Shown: positions 19,662-31,562, counted from the first letter of the stretch. The stretch is 64,000 bases of DNA from Laccaria trichodermophora (GCA_018417955.1 JACTVC010000007.1:930001-994000), one strand, 5' to 3'. Numbers and translations are program-made. Notes: generated by a model not told the origin, from the sequence alone.

Positions 19662-20357
19662 ATGGGGCGTCGGCGTCTCTATCATACCGAAGAAGAGAAA
19701 GCCAAAGCTCGGAAAACGAAAGCCAAGTTATACTATGTCGCGTAAGCGTGGTTTTTTCTTGGCCATATCTTCCAAACGTCAACTTACATTGTTTGCACAC
19801 AGGAATCGCATTAACATCTGCCGCCGCTCGCGTCTACAATACAAGAAAAAAGTAGACGCAATAAAGAAAGAGAAATTACGGAAGATTCTTGAAGGTTCAG
19901 ACAATGATAGTGAGATCAGGTGAGTTACTATCTCTTCACATATCATTGCGGATAATAACTGCCTCACAGGGACAATCCTCTTACTATCATCGCGAATGCC
20001 CGTGAACGGGTCGATCGAGTGACGAATGGGGCAATCTATACTTACGTCGACAAACTAGTTCTTCGGTGCCTCGAAAACCCCGAGGAAGCCGTCCAGCTGT
20101 GTGCTTTCCGAAAAGATTGGTGGCGTGAATTGATGGAGCAAGTCCAAGAGGCGTTGAGAGAGATACAGCAAGAGCATGGCTGCGGGGACGTATACAAGGA
20201 AGCTGATTTAGTAGGCAAGGATATCCGCCATGCCATGACCCTCATCGAGGAGATACATACTCATGCGGTTACGTCCCTCGATGAAATGGAGGATTGGCGC
20301 TCCAGTGGGATTTTTTCGTACCAGATTTGTGCTGAAGGTGCCGAGGTGTCCATATAA
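19662..20357 (+). CDS. Small basic MGR-type protein, three exons, 194 aa
   Basis: Exons 19662-19741, 19803-19919 and 19970-20357 with introns of 61 and 50 nt give 585 nt in frame. The first 60 residues are strongly basic (MGRRRLYHTEEEKAKARK, then an RINICRR and KKK run), resembling a short DNA- or RNA-binding basic helix. The rest is acidic and helical with no recognised domain. I recall many agaric proteins beginning with MGR and a basic YxTxEEK-like segment, often in high copy number, but have no search to support it. It lies directly downstream of the three-copy repeat and 189 nt upstream of another MGR-starting gene on the same strand. Confidence 0.7.
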
Positions 20358-20546
20358 CTTTGCTATCTACGTATGATATCTTGCAATGTAGCACAGTATT
20401 ATAGCTACTAGTATTTCTCGCCAAGCTGTGGAAGAATCCATAAATTTGCCAAATATTCCGCTGTACAGTTTTAAGCCACCAATATAAGGTTGATCAATTT
20501 CACACAATACCAACTCAACCTAACTACATCTCTCTATCCCAACACC

Positions 20547-21253
20547 ATGGGACGTCAGCGCAAAACCACCACTATTCGTGCTCCTCTGGTCGTCGACAAT
20601 GATACGTCATCGAGCCAAGGAGAACAGAAAAAGGTACAGATCGGCTGCTATTTCAAATTGTTGACCCTGAACACGATCGATCACTTAGGTCACGGAGACA
20701 GATCTAGTGGCCAAGCGAGTCCGAAAGCGCCATGAGGACGCTACCGCAAAGCTACTCCTGCCAAGCTTTCGCGCTGCTATCCGCGAAGACCAAGTCAAGG
20801 CTTTTCTGGAACGCGCAGCGCTCATCTGGTTTCTTCGGTTTCCCGAACCTGAAGAGGGAATTCATGTACATCGACCTTTTCTCGATGACGCCGGCTATGA
20901 CGACCACATCCGCCGCGAACGATGCAAAGTAAGTACATACTACATACATTCAGCTGTCTACTGAACCGGCCCTTGACGGCTTTTCTTAGGCCCTCAAAAG
21001 TCGGCTCTGCTGGCTGGCAGGAAATTTCCCAAAGAATCTTCCAGACGGCCCTGTTCCAGAAGAGTCGATCTGGATGGAGGAAATGAACAAAGCGGTGAAG
21101 ACAATCGTGTCTTCGCTTCGTACCCACAAGGACACATCGGGTTTGGAGGCGATCGAGCTCTGCTTGGAAGATAACCTTGGTCTGGCGAAGGAACGGGCGG
21201 CGTTGGAGGAACAGGAAAGGCTCGATGAGGAGTACACAATGCTTCATTTTTAA
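20547..21253 (+). CDS. Hypothetical protein beginning MGRQRK, three exons, 196 aa
   Basis: Exons 20547-20633, 20689-20928 and 20990-21253 with introns of 55 and 61 nt give 591 nt closing at TAA. The N terminus is basic, followed by Ser/Asp-rich sequence. The centre is a helix-rich domain with FLRFPEPEEG and the C terminus is acidic, ending in a Glu/Arg-rich helix that could form a coiled coil. No family is recognised. It is oriented like its neighbours and stops 138 nt before the KDZ transposase start codon. The shared MGR start with the 19662 gene is suggestive but the remainder does not obviously align. Confidence 0.7.
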
Positions 21254-21391
21254 GACTTCGATAGTTTAGCCAGTTTTCAATGTAACGCGTTCACATCGGC
21301 GCTCTTTCAAAATTCGCTGACTACAACTTACAAGGAGTTTCTGAGGCGTCTATACTTAAAAACAGCTGACCACAAACGTTTTTCCCACCAC
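21254..21391 (+). promoter_or_regulatory. Upstream region of the KDZ transposase gene
   Basis: 138 nt separate the preceding stop from the transposase ATG. TATACTTAAA at 21351-21360 is a TATA-like motif about 30 nt before the start codon. No further elements can be named. Confidence 0.35.
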
Positions 21392-24300
21392 ATGCCCAAG
21401 CCATCAAACGAGTGGTAGCTACCACTTTTATGATAAAATACAGTCAAGTGCCTGCACAACTTTTTGGTAAATGGCACTGTGGTCTTATGAAATGAGAAAC
21501 ATGGGGGAAATCTAATGAAACATGTTTCATTTTTGGCCCAGACCATTTCATATATATCTCATTGTTTCCCTAGCAATATTTCTTTGCCATTTCTTTCCCA
21601 TTTCATTGGCTGACTGGCTATATTTCTTTTCCATTTCATTGGTTGCCTGGCCATATTTTTTTTCTATTTCATTGTTTCCCTAGCAATATTTCTTCGCAAT
21701 TTCTTTCCCATTTCATTGGCTGCCTAGCCATATTTCTTTCCCATTTCATTCATATTTCTTTTCCATTTCATTGTTTCCCTAGCAATATTTCTTTGCCATT
21801 TCATTCCTATTTCATTGGCTGCCTAGCCATATTTCTTTCCCATTTCATTCATATTTCATTGTTTCCTAGCAATATTTCTTCGCCATTTCTTTCCCATTTC
21901 ATTGGCTGCCTAGCCATATTTCATTCACATTTCATTGTTTCCCTAGTAATATTTCTTTGCCATTTCATTCCCATTTCTTTGGCTGCCTAGCCATATTTCA
22001 TTCCCATTTCATTGTTTCCCTAGCAATATTTCTTTGCCATTTCTTTCCCATTTCATTGGCTGCCTGGCTATATTTCTTTCCCATCTTGTCAGGGTCCATC
22101 CAATGGGTCATCAGGAGGGTGGTCACATGACCAATTTCCTAAAATAGTCAAAATACAAAATTAATAGCCCTGAATTGTAGCTTTCAGAATCTGTTTGAAT
22201 TATGTTCTAAAGTGCTCTCATTGTGGAGATATGAGGCAAATGAATTTTCACAGTGCCGGCTTTTTTCAACCTTTTTGTCTTTTTCTCCAGGAAAACAACA
22301 CCAAACAATATAATTTAGAAAGCTAAAAAAAGGGGCTACAATTATCATATCATAGAAAAATTGACTCAAAAAGGAAGGTGCATAGCCTAAAAGGGACATG
22401 CACACTAGTAGACTACAAAAGTCAGACATAGACTAGAAATTTTACCAATAGGTTTACCAATAGATTACAAAAGTCAGACATAGAATACAAAAATGAGTAA
22501 TGCCCTACAAAAGACTACAAACAGCTGGACATAGACTACAAAGTTTGCTAATGGGCTATGACAGACTTCAAGAGTTGGACATACACTACAAAATCCACTT
22601 TTCTCATTACAAAAGTTGTAGTGTCTGCTTTTTTCATTACAGCAGTTTGTAGTGCCCGCTTTCCCCTATTACCACAGTTTGTAGTGTCTGCTTTTTCCAT
22701 TACAACAGTTTGTAATGTCTGCTTTTTTCATTACAACAGTTTGCAGTGTCCGCTTTTTTCATTACAACAGTTTGTAGTGTCCGCTTTTTTCATTACAGCA
22801 GTTTGTAGTGTCTGCTTTCCTTATTACAACAGTTTGTAGTGTCCAATTTTTTTATTGCAACAGTTTGTAGTGTCCGCTTTTTTCATTGCAACAGTTTGTA
22901 GTGTCTGCTTTTTTCATTACAGCAGTTTGTAGTGTCCGCTTTTCTTATTACAACAGTTTGTAGTGTCCAATTTTTTTATTGCAACAGTTTGTAGTGTCCG
23001 CTTTTTTCATTGCAACAGTTTGTAGTGTCTGCTTTTTTTATTGCAACAGTTTCTAGTGTCTGCTTTTTTAGACTACAACAGTTTCTAGTGTCCATTTTTT
23101 TAGACTACAACAGTTTCTAGTGTCTGTTTTTTTAGACTATAACAGTTTGTAGTCTTTGCTTTTTTAGACTACAACAGTGGGTAGAATCCACTTTTTTGGA
23201 CTACAACAGTTTACAATATCCACTCTTTAAGACTACTAAGTTTGTAGTCTGCTTTTCTGACATTTAGTTTGTAGTAGGTATGGGTTTATGACATGTGAGA
23301 TGAATTGAATCTGCCAGTCATGCCCAACTTGTTGTCTTTCACATCAGTGGAGCCTGTCTCTCTTTTCAGCTGACCACCCAGTATCCCATCTCTCTGGACT
23401 CAGTCAAACATCTATTGATATCAGTAGCTACTGTCCTATAATGAGTGTCTCTCATTGGTCTTTTCTGTCAAGTCAAATTATGATAAGGTTTCACTGTCCA
23501 ACCATTCATCCTAGCCAATCTTCACTGAAAGCCATTCAAGAGTACTAGGAGTGAATGATGAAAGGTTGTCTATTCCTATTATGTTCTTAGTCTACTCAGG
23601 TGAATACAAGCTAGAATCTGGTGAATCTTTTCCAGGTTGACCATGAGTAGAGCTGTTGTTCTTGAAAACACAGTGTAGGCTCCACTGGTATGAAAGCCAA
23701 CAGTTGGGCATGACTGGCAAAAGTCAACTCATCTCACATGTCATAAACCCATACCTACAAACTAAATTAGAAAGCAGACTACAAACTTAGTAGTCTTAAA
23801 AAGTGGATATTGTAAACTGTTGTAGTCTAAAAAAGCGGACACTAGAAACTGTTGCAATAAAAAAAGCAGACACTACAAACTGTTTTAGTCTAAAAAAACG
23901 GACACTAGAAACTGTTGTAGTCTAAAAAAGCAGACACTACAAACTGTTGTAATGAAAAAAGCAGACACCACAAACTGTTGCAATAAAAAAAGTGGACACT
24001 ACAAACTGTTGTAATAAAAAAAGCGGACACTACAAATTGTTGTAATGAAAAAAGCGGACACTACAAACTGTTGTAATGAAAAAAGTGAACACTACAACTT
24101 TTGTAATGAGAAAAGCGGATTTTGTACTCTTGAAGTCTGTCATAGCCCATTAGTAAACTTTGTAGTCTATTTTTGACTTTTGTAGTCTATGTCTAGCTGT
24201 TTGTAGTCTTTTGTAGGGCATTACTCATTTTTGTATTCTATGTCTGGCTTTTGTAATCTATTGGTAAACCTATTGGTAAAATTTCTAGTCTATGTCTGAC

Positions 24301-27300
24301 TTTTGTAGTCTACTAGTGTGCATGTCCCTTTTAGGCTATGCACCTTCCTTTTTGAGTCAATTTTTCTATGATATGATAATTGTAGCCCCTTTTTTTAGCT
24401 TTCTAAATTATATTGTTTGGTGTTGTTTTCCTGGAGAAAAAGACAAAAAGGTTGAAAAAAGCCGGCACTGTGAAAATTCATTTGCCTCATATCTCCACAA
24501 TGAGAGCACTTTAGAACATAATTCAAACAGATTCTGAAAGCTACAATTCAGGGCTATTAATTTTGTATTTTGACTATTTTAGGAAATTGGTCATGTGACC
24601 ACCCTCCTGATGACCCATTGGATGGACCCTGACAAGATGGGAAAGAAATATAGCCAGGCAGCCAATGAAATGGGAAAGAAATGGCAAAGAAATATTGCTA
24701 GGGAAACAATGAAATGGGAATGAAATATGGCTAGGCAGCCAAAGAAATGGGAATGAAATGGCAAAGAAATATTACTAGGGAAACAATGAAATGTGAATGA
24801 AATATGGCTAGGCAGCCAATGAAATGGGAAAGAAATGGCGAAGAAATATTGCTAGGAAACAATGAAATATGAATGAAATGGGAAAGAAATATGGCTAGGC
24901 AGCCAATGAAATAGGAATGAAATGGCAAAGAAATATTGCTAGGGAAACAATGAAATGGAAAAGAAATATGAATGAAATGGGAAAGAAATATGGCTAGGCA
25001 GCCAATGAAATGGGAAAGAAATTGCGAAGAAATATTGCTAGGGAAACAATGAAATAGAAAAAAAATATGGCCAGGCAACCAATGAAATGGAAAAGAAATA
25101 TAGCCAGTCAGCCAATGAAATGGGAAAGAAATGGCAAAGAAATATTGCTAGGGAAACAATGAGATATATATGAAATGGTCTGGGCCAAAAATGAAACATG
25201 TTTCATTAGATTTCCCCCATGTTTCTCATTTCATAAGACCACAGTGCCATTTACCAAAAAGTTGTGCAGGCACTTGACTGTATTTTATCATAAAAAGTGG
25301 TAGATACTAGTGATCAAACAAGAAAAACTTTGTCGTCGTTCGTGTTTCCGACGATGAGGACGATATAGCAATCCCTCAAGCACGTACCGTTCGGATTTCA
25401 AACACTGGGCTGAACATCATCCAGACTCCTCGCTCCCCTCAAAAAGGCGCCATCCCCCCTGGCCGCGTTCCATCTCCAGTGTACGAATGGCATCCCAGTA
25501 ACGATTACGACTGCGAAACGGCTGATTACCACCTTGCTGAGGATGAGATCGAGAATGAGATCGAAGAAGTACCTACCGTGGCAGCTAAGGTTGCCGCGAA
25601 ACGTTACCCAACTTCGGTGAGCACGGGCCATATCTGCATTCGATGCAGAGTTTCACATCGTATAGGATGCTCCGTTGCGGGAATGGGCAGGTGAGAACAA
25701 GTCAGATCCAGGTTTTCGGGAGGAGTTTCTCCAGGAGATGTTGAGGTTGGAAGGACGGGGGGACGCGGCTTCTCAAGGACGGTGCATGACCTGTCCATCT
25801 ACAGATGCGACGTATCGATGCGAGGATTGCATGAGCCGGCTGCTGGAATGTTCGGGCTGCTGTCTGACGCGGCATAGACATCTCCCACTGCATGTAATCC
25901 AGGTAAGTCTAGTTTGTGAATCTAGATTGATGAATTCTGAACTATGGCTAGCATTGGAATGGGACTTACTTCGAGAAGACGACCCTCAAGTCGATGGGCC
26001 TTCGCGTACAACTCGGTCACATCAACTCCATTTGCGTCGCTCCTCAACCCGGCCACAAAGACTTCATTGTGATTCACACGAATGGCCTGCACAACGTGGC
26101 CGTCGATTTCTGCGGCTGTGAGAAGCGAACGACATCAAATCGCCAACAACTTATCCGAAGCGAGTGGTTCCCGGCGACTGTTCACCACCCCCAAACATGT
26201 GCAACTTTCCGATTGCTCGAGTTGTTTCACGTCGTTACCCTCACGGGCAAGTTGTCCGCTCATGAGTTCTACAAGTCCCTCGAGTATCTGACGGACAACA
26301 CGGAGCTGAATGTCCCCAAGGTAAGTAGTTAATTTAGTTGGTTGTTACATGTCATAACACCCATCTTTCGTTATCTAGACGCGCTACAAATCGCTCATGA
26401 GAATGATCCACGAATTCCGACATCTCAAACTAATGAAACGGCATGGACGGGGGAATATAGAGGATGGCTTGGTATCGACAAGCCGAGGGGATCTCGCAAC
26501 CATCTGTCCCGCATGCCCGATCCCCGACGTCAACCTCCCAGAAAACTGGAAAGACGTCGACTTAGCGTCCAGGTCTGTTCTCTTACAACCAGCTCAAGTT
26601 CTACGTGCTAAAAAGCATTTATCTCACCTAGATTTTTGTATGTCCTCATCGTTGCCATGGACGCCAATTTTCGATTGAAGAACTTGATGCGTTCAAGCTT
26701 GAAGAAGGACCCCGGCCTTCACACCGGTTTTGCTTACTTCCCAGAAGACGCGCCATATCACAGGCACATCCTCAAATATGCAACACAAAAAGATGTAAGT
26801 TTCGTGACATGTTTCATTTCTCATACTAATGATATCGAAGATCAGCACATGTAGTGGTTTCAAGACGTTAGCGAACGCCGAGACCCAGTTCTCAACTGGC
26901 TTACGATCGACAGGAGTAGGGATGTGCGTCTGTGCGCGACACGAAATCGTTCGTGCTGGTGGTGTTGGAGACCTTCAGAAGGGAGAACGGTACGTCGTAC
27001 ATGATCAATATATGGGCGAAGCTGACAATATAGTCATAGATATTGTAACATGGACTATATCCTGCTTTCCGCCCTAGCGCCGCTCCTCGTCGCTGCCATT
27101 TTCATCTCTTACGACATTGCTTGCCAGTTTAAGCTCAAGTTTTCGAAGCGGATGCCAAAACTACCATCAGCTCTACATCTTCCCTCATCCGTTGACATTG
27201 GATGGGGTGTCCCTAAGTGCCATTGTCCTATGCACAAGGTACCCTGTCAGGCGCCCCACTCCTTAAACTTCAAATCGGGCGTTGGTCGAACAGATGGCGA

Positions 27301-29051
27301 GGGGATAGAGCGAAGCTGGGCCGAGATGAATCGAGTGGCCAATAGCACCAAGGAGATGGGTCCAGGGTCGAGGCACGATACACTCGACGATCACCTCGGT
27401 CACCACAACTTCAGAAAATATGTCGCCCTTGGTACGTTTTTTTCGGATCATTATAACTCATCTTGACCTACCGTTCTGAATCTAGGTCGGACGTTGCATA
27501 CTCGCCTTCTACTTGCGATACCTGAACAGAAGCGTCAACAAGCCATTTTCGAAGATTTTAGTGCTTCGTTGTCAGAGAAGGGAGAGCTAGAGAAAAATTG
27601 GACACAGATGATATTGGATTGGGAGAAGGACCCGAGTAAAAAAAATCCTTATCTCTCTGTGGTGTCTCGTAAGTTGACACGCATCTCTGTGTCTCCCTCA
27701 CTCAACTTTCTCCTCAGATGCCTCTCAGGATGAGGTCAAGAAACGGCTGCTCGAGGAGGAAAAAAAGGCAGCGGCGGCTGGTATGCCCCAGCTTCATGAC
27801 ACGGGGCCGACGTCATTTATTTCTATGGGTTTAATTATCGAGGAATCGCAGTAGGTTTTCGTAGCTTTAAGTGATGGATTCCTGTTGCTCACAATTCAAC
27901 AGACAAAGAATTGTTTGGGACTCGAGAAAGCCCGACGAACTCACTACCCGACAAGAAAATGAGTTACAACGGCGCCGCCTGCTGCTTCAACGTGAAATCA
28001 AGCGGTTCCGCAACCTGCAAGCACTCTATATGCCGGCCACTACTGTAATGTCCATCGAGCGCGAATCAAGTCAGAGAGAGCTTCCCGAGGCCAGGCGTGA
28101 CAGTGTCGAACCTGAGCATCAACACCTTTGGCTCCCCTCGGCTCTTCCTCCCGCCCAGCGCACCCACAACTGCAGTAAGGTGCTTGTCGACATCGAGATA
28201 GGTCTCCGCGAAGCGCAGTGCCACGACATTTTGGAGAAAATACGAAACGTGCAACGTGGCTGCCTCTCATTCATCGGCTTTCGTAATCGAAATCTTCGGG
28301 GACAGAATCCAAACACCAGAGCGAAAGAGACCCTCGATCGTCTGGAAGACAAGACGAAGTCACTGGCTGTGAAATACCGAAACAGCCGGAAGGCGCTGCT
28401 GGCATTATTGGGTCCAGGGGACTGGGAGAAGGCACTGCGTACATTGAGGAATGGGGACCTTACCACCCCCGATGGCATGGAGATCAGTATTGACGACCCA
28501 AACGACACAGTAGGCCCCGATGGCCGTGAACGATCGAAAAAACAGCGCACGATCGACAAATTGGGCCTGGGACAAGGGAAGAAGACTGTCTCGTGGATTT
28601 GGACGAGCGCGGAAGCAATCGGTGATGGCAGCGACGCGGAGTTACATGAAGGTGAGCTATCCCGTTCCTTAAAGCAGTATGCTGAGGCTAATTGGTTGTT
28701 TTTGCAGCGGTCCGCATTGAATGGGCTAAGGCTCGTGCACGACATTTGAGGTGGACCGAGGAGGTGATGTTGCTAAAGGAAGAGATGCGACGGGTTCGCA
28801 AGACGTTGGAGTGGAGGGCAGCATGGTGGGAACAGCGTCGAGAGGGATGGAAAGGCCAAGACGAGGCGATGCAGGAAGGTATAAGAGCGTATGCGACCCG
28901 GCAGGCAGATATACAACGCGGCCTTCACACTCGCTTTACACGGCTATGGGACAAGCCACTGGTACCACTTTGTAGCCAAGAAGATAGTAATGAGGGAGCT
29001 GGATCCTCTCTTGATCCCCTCCTGGAGTCCCTGGTGGAAGAGGACGAGTAG
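21392..29051 (+). CDS. KDZ (Kyakuja-Dileera-Zisupton) transposase with CxC2 cysteine cluster, interrupted by FB-B
   Basis: Coding pieces are 21392-21409, then after the insertion 25320-25616, 25666-25902, 25952-26320, 26379-26572, 26632-26794, 26841-26989, 27040-27431, 27486-27668, 27718-27850, 27903-28651 and 28708-29051. They total 3228 nt, 1075 codons with no internal stop. Ten introns of 46-59 nt are GT-AG. The CxC2-type cluster has Cys at about 145, 148, 157, 160, 167 and 170. Candidate catalytic acids are Asp382 (VAMDANFRLKN), Asp501 (ISYDIACQ) and a Glu within 563-571 (DGEGIERSWAEMN). The C terminus has the SWIWTSAEA and VRIEWAKARARHLRW region typical of the family. The product would cut and paste a large DNA transposon. 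The only visible damage is the 3.9-kb insertion after codon 6. Confidence 0.88.
21540..22085. repeat. TTTCATTGGCTGCCTAGCC / TTTCCCTAGCAATATTTC tandem array, FB-B left arm (mirror 24636-25181)
   Basis: Alternating 30-40-bp segments contain CATTTCATTGG, CTGCCTAGCCATATTTC and GTTTCCCTAGCAATATTTC, about fifteen in all. The same array in inverse orientation sits in the right arm. It occupies the position of the ATTCATTC array in FB-A but differs in sequence, so outer arrays are lineage-specific. Confidence 0.85.
22570..23290. repeat. Array of CAGTTTGTAGTGTCYGCTTTT units, FB-B left arm
   Basis: About twenty units of 30-33 bp, each with ACAACAGTTTGTAGTGTC and a TTTTTTCATT spacer, fill this stretch. 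The right-arm counterpart (about 23745-24160) has clearly fewer units, so the array has expanded or contracted since the palindrome formed. Confidence 0.85.
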
Positions 29052-29591
29052 TGTCGTCCTGTACCTCTTTTCCATTTGTTTACATTTGTTTACCTGCAGC
29101 TTCTTCAATATGAACATTAGACACAGGTTTGAAACTGCAACACCCTAGTTTCTGCCCAATATCAGGCTGGAATTACCTTGAAGGAGGTAAGAAAGGCCAA
29201 TCCTACATTTATTCTGTCCATATATGTGGGAGGAGGAGCAGCACAATGATGCTTTTAGAGTTGTTTACATTTGTTGTGCAGGAGCATCAATTCCCAAAGG
29301 TCATCCGAATTCAGTTCACCCAATCCATCCATTTCTGACATACAGAGCGTTAGGAACCAGTTCTATTAAATCTAAATATAATACAGGATATATTTGGAGT
29401 GATTTGCGAGGCTTCTTTGTGGAAGAAACACACACAGATGCGAAAATATTGTTCTGGAGCCCAAAACAGAGGTTTGTTTGCAGATATTGACACTTTGACT
29501 GAAAAACAAATACAGGTCATCAATGGATTATTAGGAATACCCCGAAATTATACTGTGGAGGCACCCTGGACCAATCCATATCCCAAAGATC
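29052..29591 (+). other. A/T-rich tract with possible degraded exons
   Basis: No intact gene is seen. Short open segments occur in different frames (about 29270-29470, with a YIWSDLRGFFVEE-like stretch, and 29480-29650, with LTEKQIQVINGLLG and PWTNPYPKDHG). They could be upstream exons or a frameshifted 5' part of the next ORF. Candidate splice-like sites exist at 29188 and 29281 but no model closes cleanly. Confidence 0.3.
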
Positions 29592-31562
29592 ATGGTCATG
29601 ACCATGCTCTACGCAATAGGCATAGGTGGATGGGTCCAGTATACAAGGCATAGTCTTACAGCTATGGGTGTCATCAAGGCTCTGGAATTACACCGCTTGC
29701 GTAAACGCGGAGTACTCGTCAACTGGGAGAAGGACTGGCGTGAAGTCAACATCCCTAATCTGATTCAACACGAAGTTCCTGTAGCATACCCTTGGACTAC
29801 AGCTCTTGCCTCCACCCCTTGCTTCATTTCCCTATCCCCCCGTGTTCTCCATGCCTATGAGGAGAGCAGACTGGAAATAGGATATGAACTTCATTCAAAC
29901 GACTTACCAGACCTTGAGGCCGAATTGTCCGTCGCGAAAAAATACGACTGCTTCCTACAAGACGTACTACCTGAAGGTCGCCCAGATCCCAATGTCGAGT
30001 TCGACGAAGAAGGGTGCTACTACGTTGTTGATTTTCAAGGATGGTCAAGACGCCGTATCCCTCTCCGGGTTGCACGTGAATACTACGTGCTCTTCGCTTC
30101 ATCTGTCAGCCATGAAGACGGCATCACTGTGGTTTTATTTCGACGCTGGGAGTCCCTAGGCAATCCAGCTGCGCTCACTCGTCCTAGGATAGCACTGGAA
30201 GATGATCCACAAGGTTGCATGATTAGAGGAGCTGACGAAATCAGAGAGCTCCATAAGTACAACCATGCCCCTGTTGGTAGTTGGCATTACAACGCAGATG
30301 GCCACCCAAATTTGACACCAGATTCTGAGGCTTCGTCGCTTTCAGACCGATCTCGGGGATGGCTTCGTCAGATGATAGTTGTTGACGGACGATCCAGAAG
30401 CATAGACATCGATTCACCAGGACACTCCTCTAGTCAATCAAGGGGTAGCCGAAAAAGCCATCGACATCCCCGCTCAGAGTTCTCCATCTCTGCCAACGAT
30501 CGGAACCGTGGACGGTCAGCGTCACCACAATCTCGAGGCTATAATCATCGCCGCGCGAAATCTCCTGCAACCACACGCCTTAGCGCAGTGAACCGTCTAG
30601 CTGAGGAAGGGAGCATCATCACATTTGATGGAGTCGTCTGGAGCATGCCGCCCGATCTTACATGGAATGAGACTTTTATTTCAGAAAGTTTTCTCCTTTT
30701 TCCGGACTCACGCACATTAACCCGTTTAAGGTTCTGGGCAGTTTGCAAGCCGAGCATGAGGAACATGCGACACATCTTGACCCTCGCAGTTGAACGCAAC
30801 ATGACGTTTCACATGGCCACGAGCATTAGCGATCTACGCGTTTTTCGTCCCAAGTCAGCACCAGTCTTATCCGAGCTTATAGGCAGGACATACGAAGCAG
30901 GGTTCCAGGAAGAACACTTGAAGGACATAAACGGCGGCGTGGTATTTCGAGATCAATACATGGGCAAGCTGGCCGACATCCTACGCCGACCGCAGGCAAG
31001 GGCTCTGATTAGCATGGGGGGGCCAGCAGCATGGATCGCGAAACGCTATGGCGGCCCAGAGATTGTTCAACGCTTCATGAATGGACCTTCCGCTCAAGTC
31101 ACGGTGCATCATAGGGGGGCAGTTGCCTCATCTCCCTTTTGCGAGGATCCCATCTTTTATGATCAAATTTCTGCTCAAGAAGAGAATCTAGTCCATGGCT
31201 TTGTACCAGCAGAAAACCCAGAGCACCATCACTGGCTCTTCCCCACCATGGAAATCTTGGAAGACTTCTGCAACCATTGGTCTGGGGAGTGGACTCAAGG
31301 CTGTGATCTTATCTTCCACAATATCGCGAAAACTCTTGAGAGAGGAACGGCCAAGCCTCTTACTCGCAAAGGTTGGAAATCCTATTTGCATAGTGCAAAC
31401 CACGGCGACAAGCGTCCTGAAGTTGTCCTCACTCCAGCTCATTTTTCGAGAGTGGACGACCTGCTCCGAAGCTTTCCTGACACCTGGCATGGTCAACGTA
31501 TCGCAGACATCTACATACCAGGCAGCTTCGATCCCCTAGGCGGAAACTGGGGGGCTTTGTAA
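29592..31562 (+). CDS. Hypothetical protein, 656 codons, low-complexity SR-rich centre
   Basis: A single long open frame; ATG 29592 is the first, and ATG 29664 is an equally plausible start. No family is recognised. Residues about 25-230 and 340-656 look globular, with many Trp and Pro residues. Between them lies a Ser/Arg/His-rich segment (about 255-340, with repeated SRS, SRG and HRHPRS) typical of disordered or RNA-associated linkers. The C terminus ends in a GSFDPLGGNWGAL motif. There are no signal peptide, membrane segments or zinc ligands. It follows the KDZ gene on the same strand and precedes transposon debris. The 5' end may be incomplete, because related-looking coding segments lie upstream in other frames. 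Confidence 0.6.
   Translation: MVMTMLYAIGIGGWVQYTRHSLTAMGVIKALELHRLRKRGVLVNWEKDWREVNIPNLIQHEVPVAYPWTTALASTPCFISLSPRVLHAYEESRLEIGYELHSNDLPDLEAELSVAKKYDCFLQDVLPEGRPDPNVEFDEEGCYYVVDFQGWSRRRIPLRVAREYYVLFASSVSHEDGITVVLFRRWESLGNPAALTRPRIALEDDPQGCMIRGADEIRELHKYNHAPVGSWHYNADGHPNLTPDSEASSLSDRSRGWLRQMIVVDGRSRSIDIDSPGHSSSQSRGSRKSHRHPRSEFSISANDRNRGRSASPQSRGYNHRRAKSPATTRLSAVNRLAEEGSIITFDGVVWSMPPDLTWNETFISESFLLFPDSRTLTRLRFWAVCKPSMRNMRHILTLAVERNMTFHMATSISDLRVFRPKSAPVLSELIGRTYEAGFQEEHLKDINGGVVFRDQYMGKLADILRRPQARALISMGGPAAWIAKRYGGPEIVQRFMNGPSAQVTVHHRGAVASSPFCEDPIFYDQISAQEENLVHGFVPAENPEHHHWLFPTMEILEDFCNHWSGEWTQGCDLIFHNIAKTLERGTAKPLTRKGWKSYLHSANHGDKRPEVVLTPAHFSRVDDLLRSFPDTWHGQRIADIYIPGSFDPLGGNWGAL

Larger units (their letters stand above)
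21410..25312. mobile_element. FB-B: 3.9-kb palindromic foldback element inside the KDZ gene
   Basis: ATCAAAC stands outside both ends (21403-21409 and 25313-25319) as a 7-bp target duplication. The tips are GAGTGGTAGC on the left and, reverse-complemented, CACTAGTATC on the right, followed by TACCACTTTTTATGAT-like sequence. Outer arms (21410-22560 and 24161-25312) mirror each other with coordinate sums of 46721-46722, i.e. without net indels. The inner repeat arrays are unequal (about 22570-23290 versus 23745-24160). The loop is about 23356-23665. Arms contain a TTTCATTG/CCTAGCAATATTTC repeat array, the family's conserved block and ACTACAAA/TTTGTAGT units. No coding sequence is supported. Confidence 0.9.
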
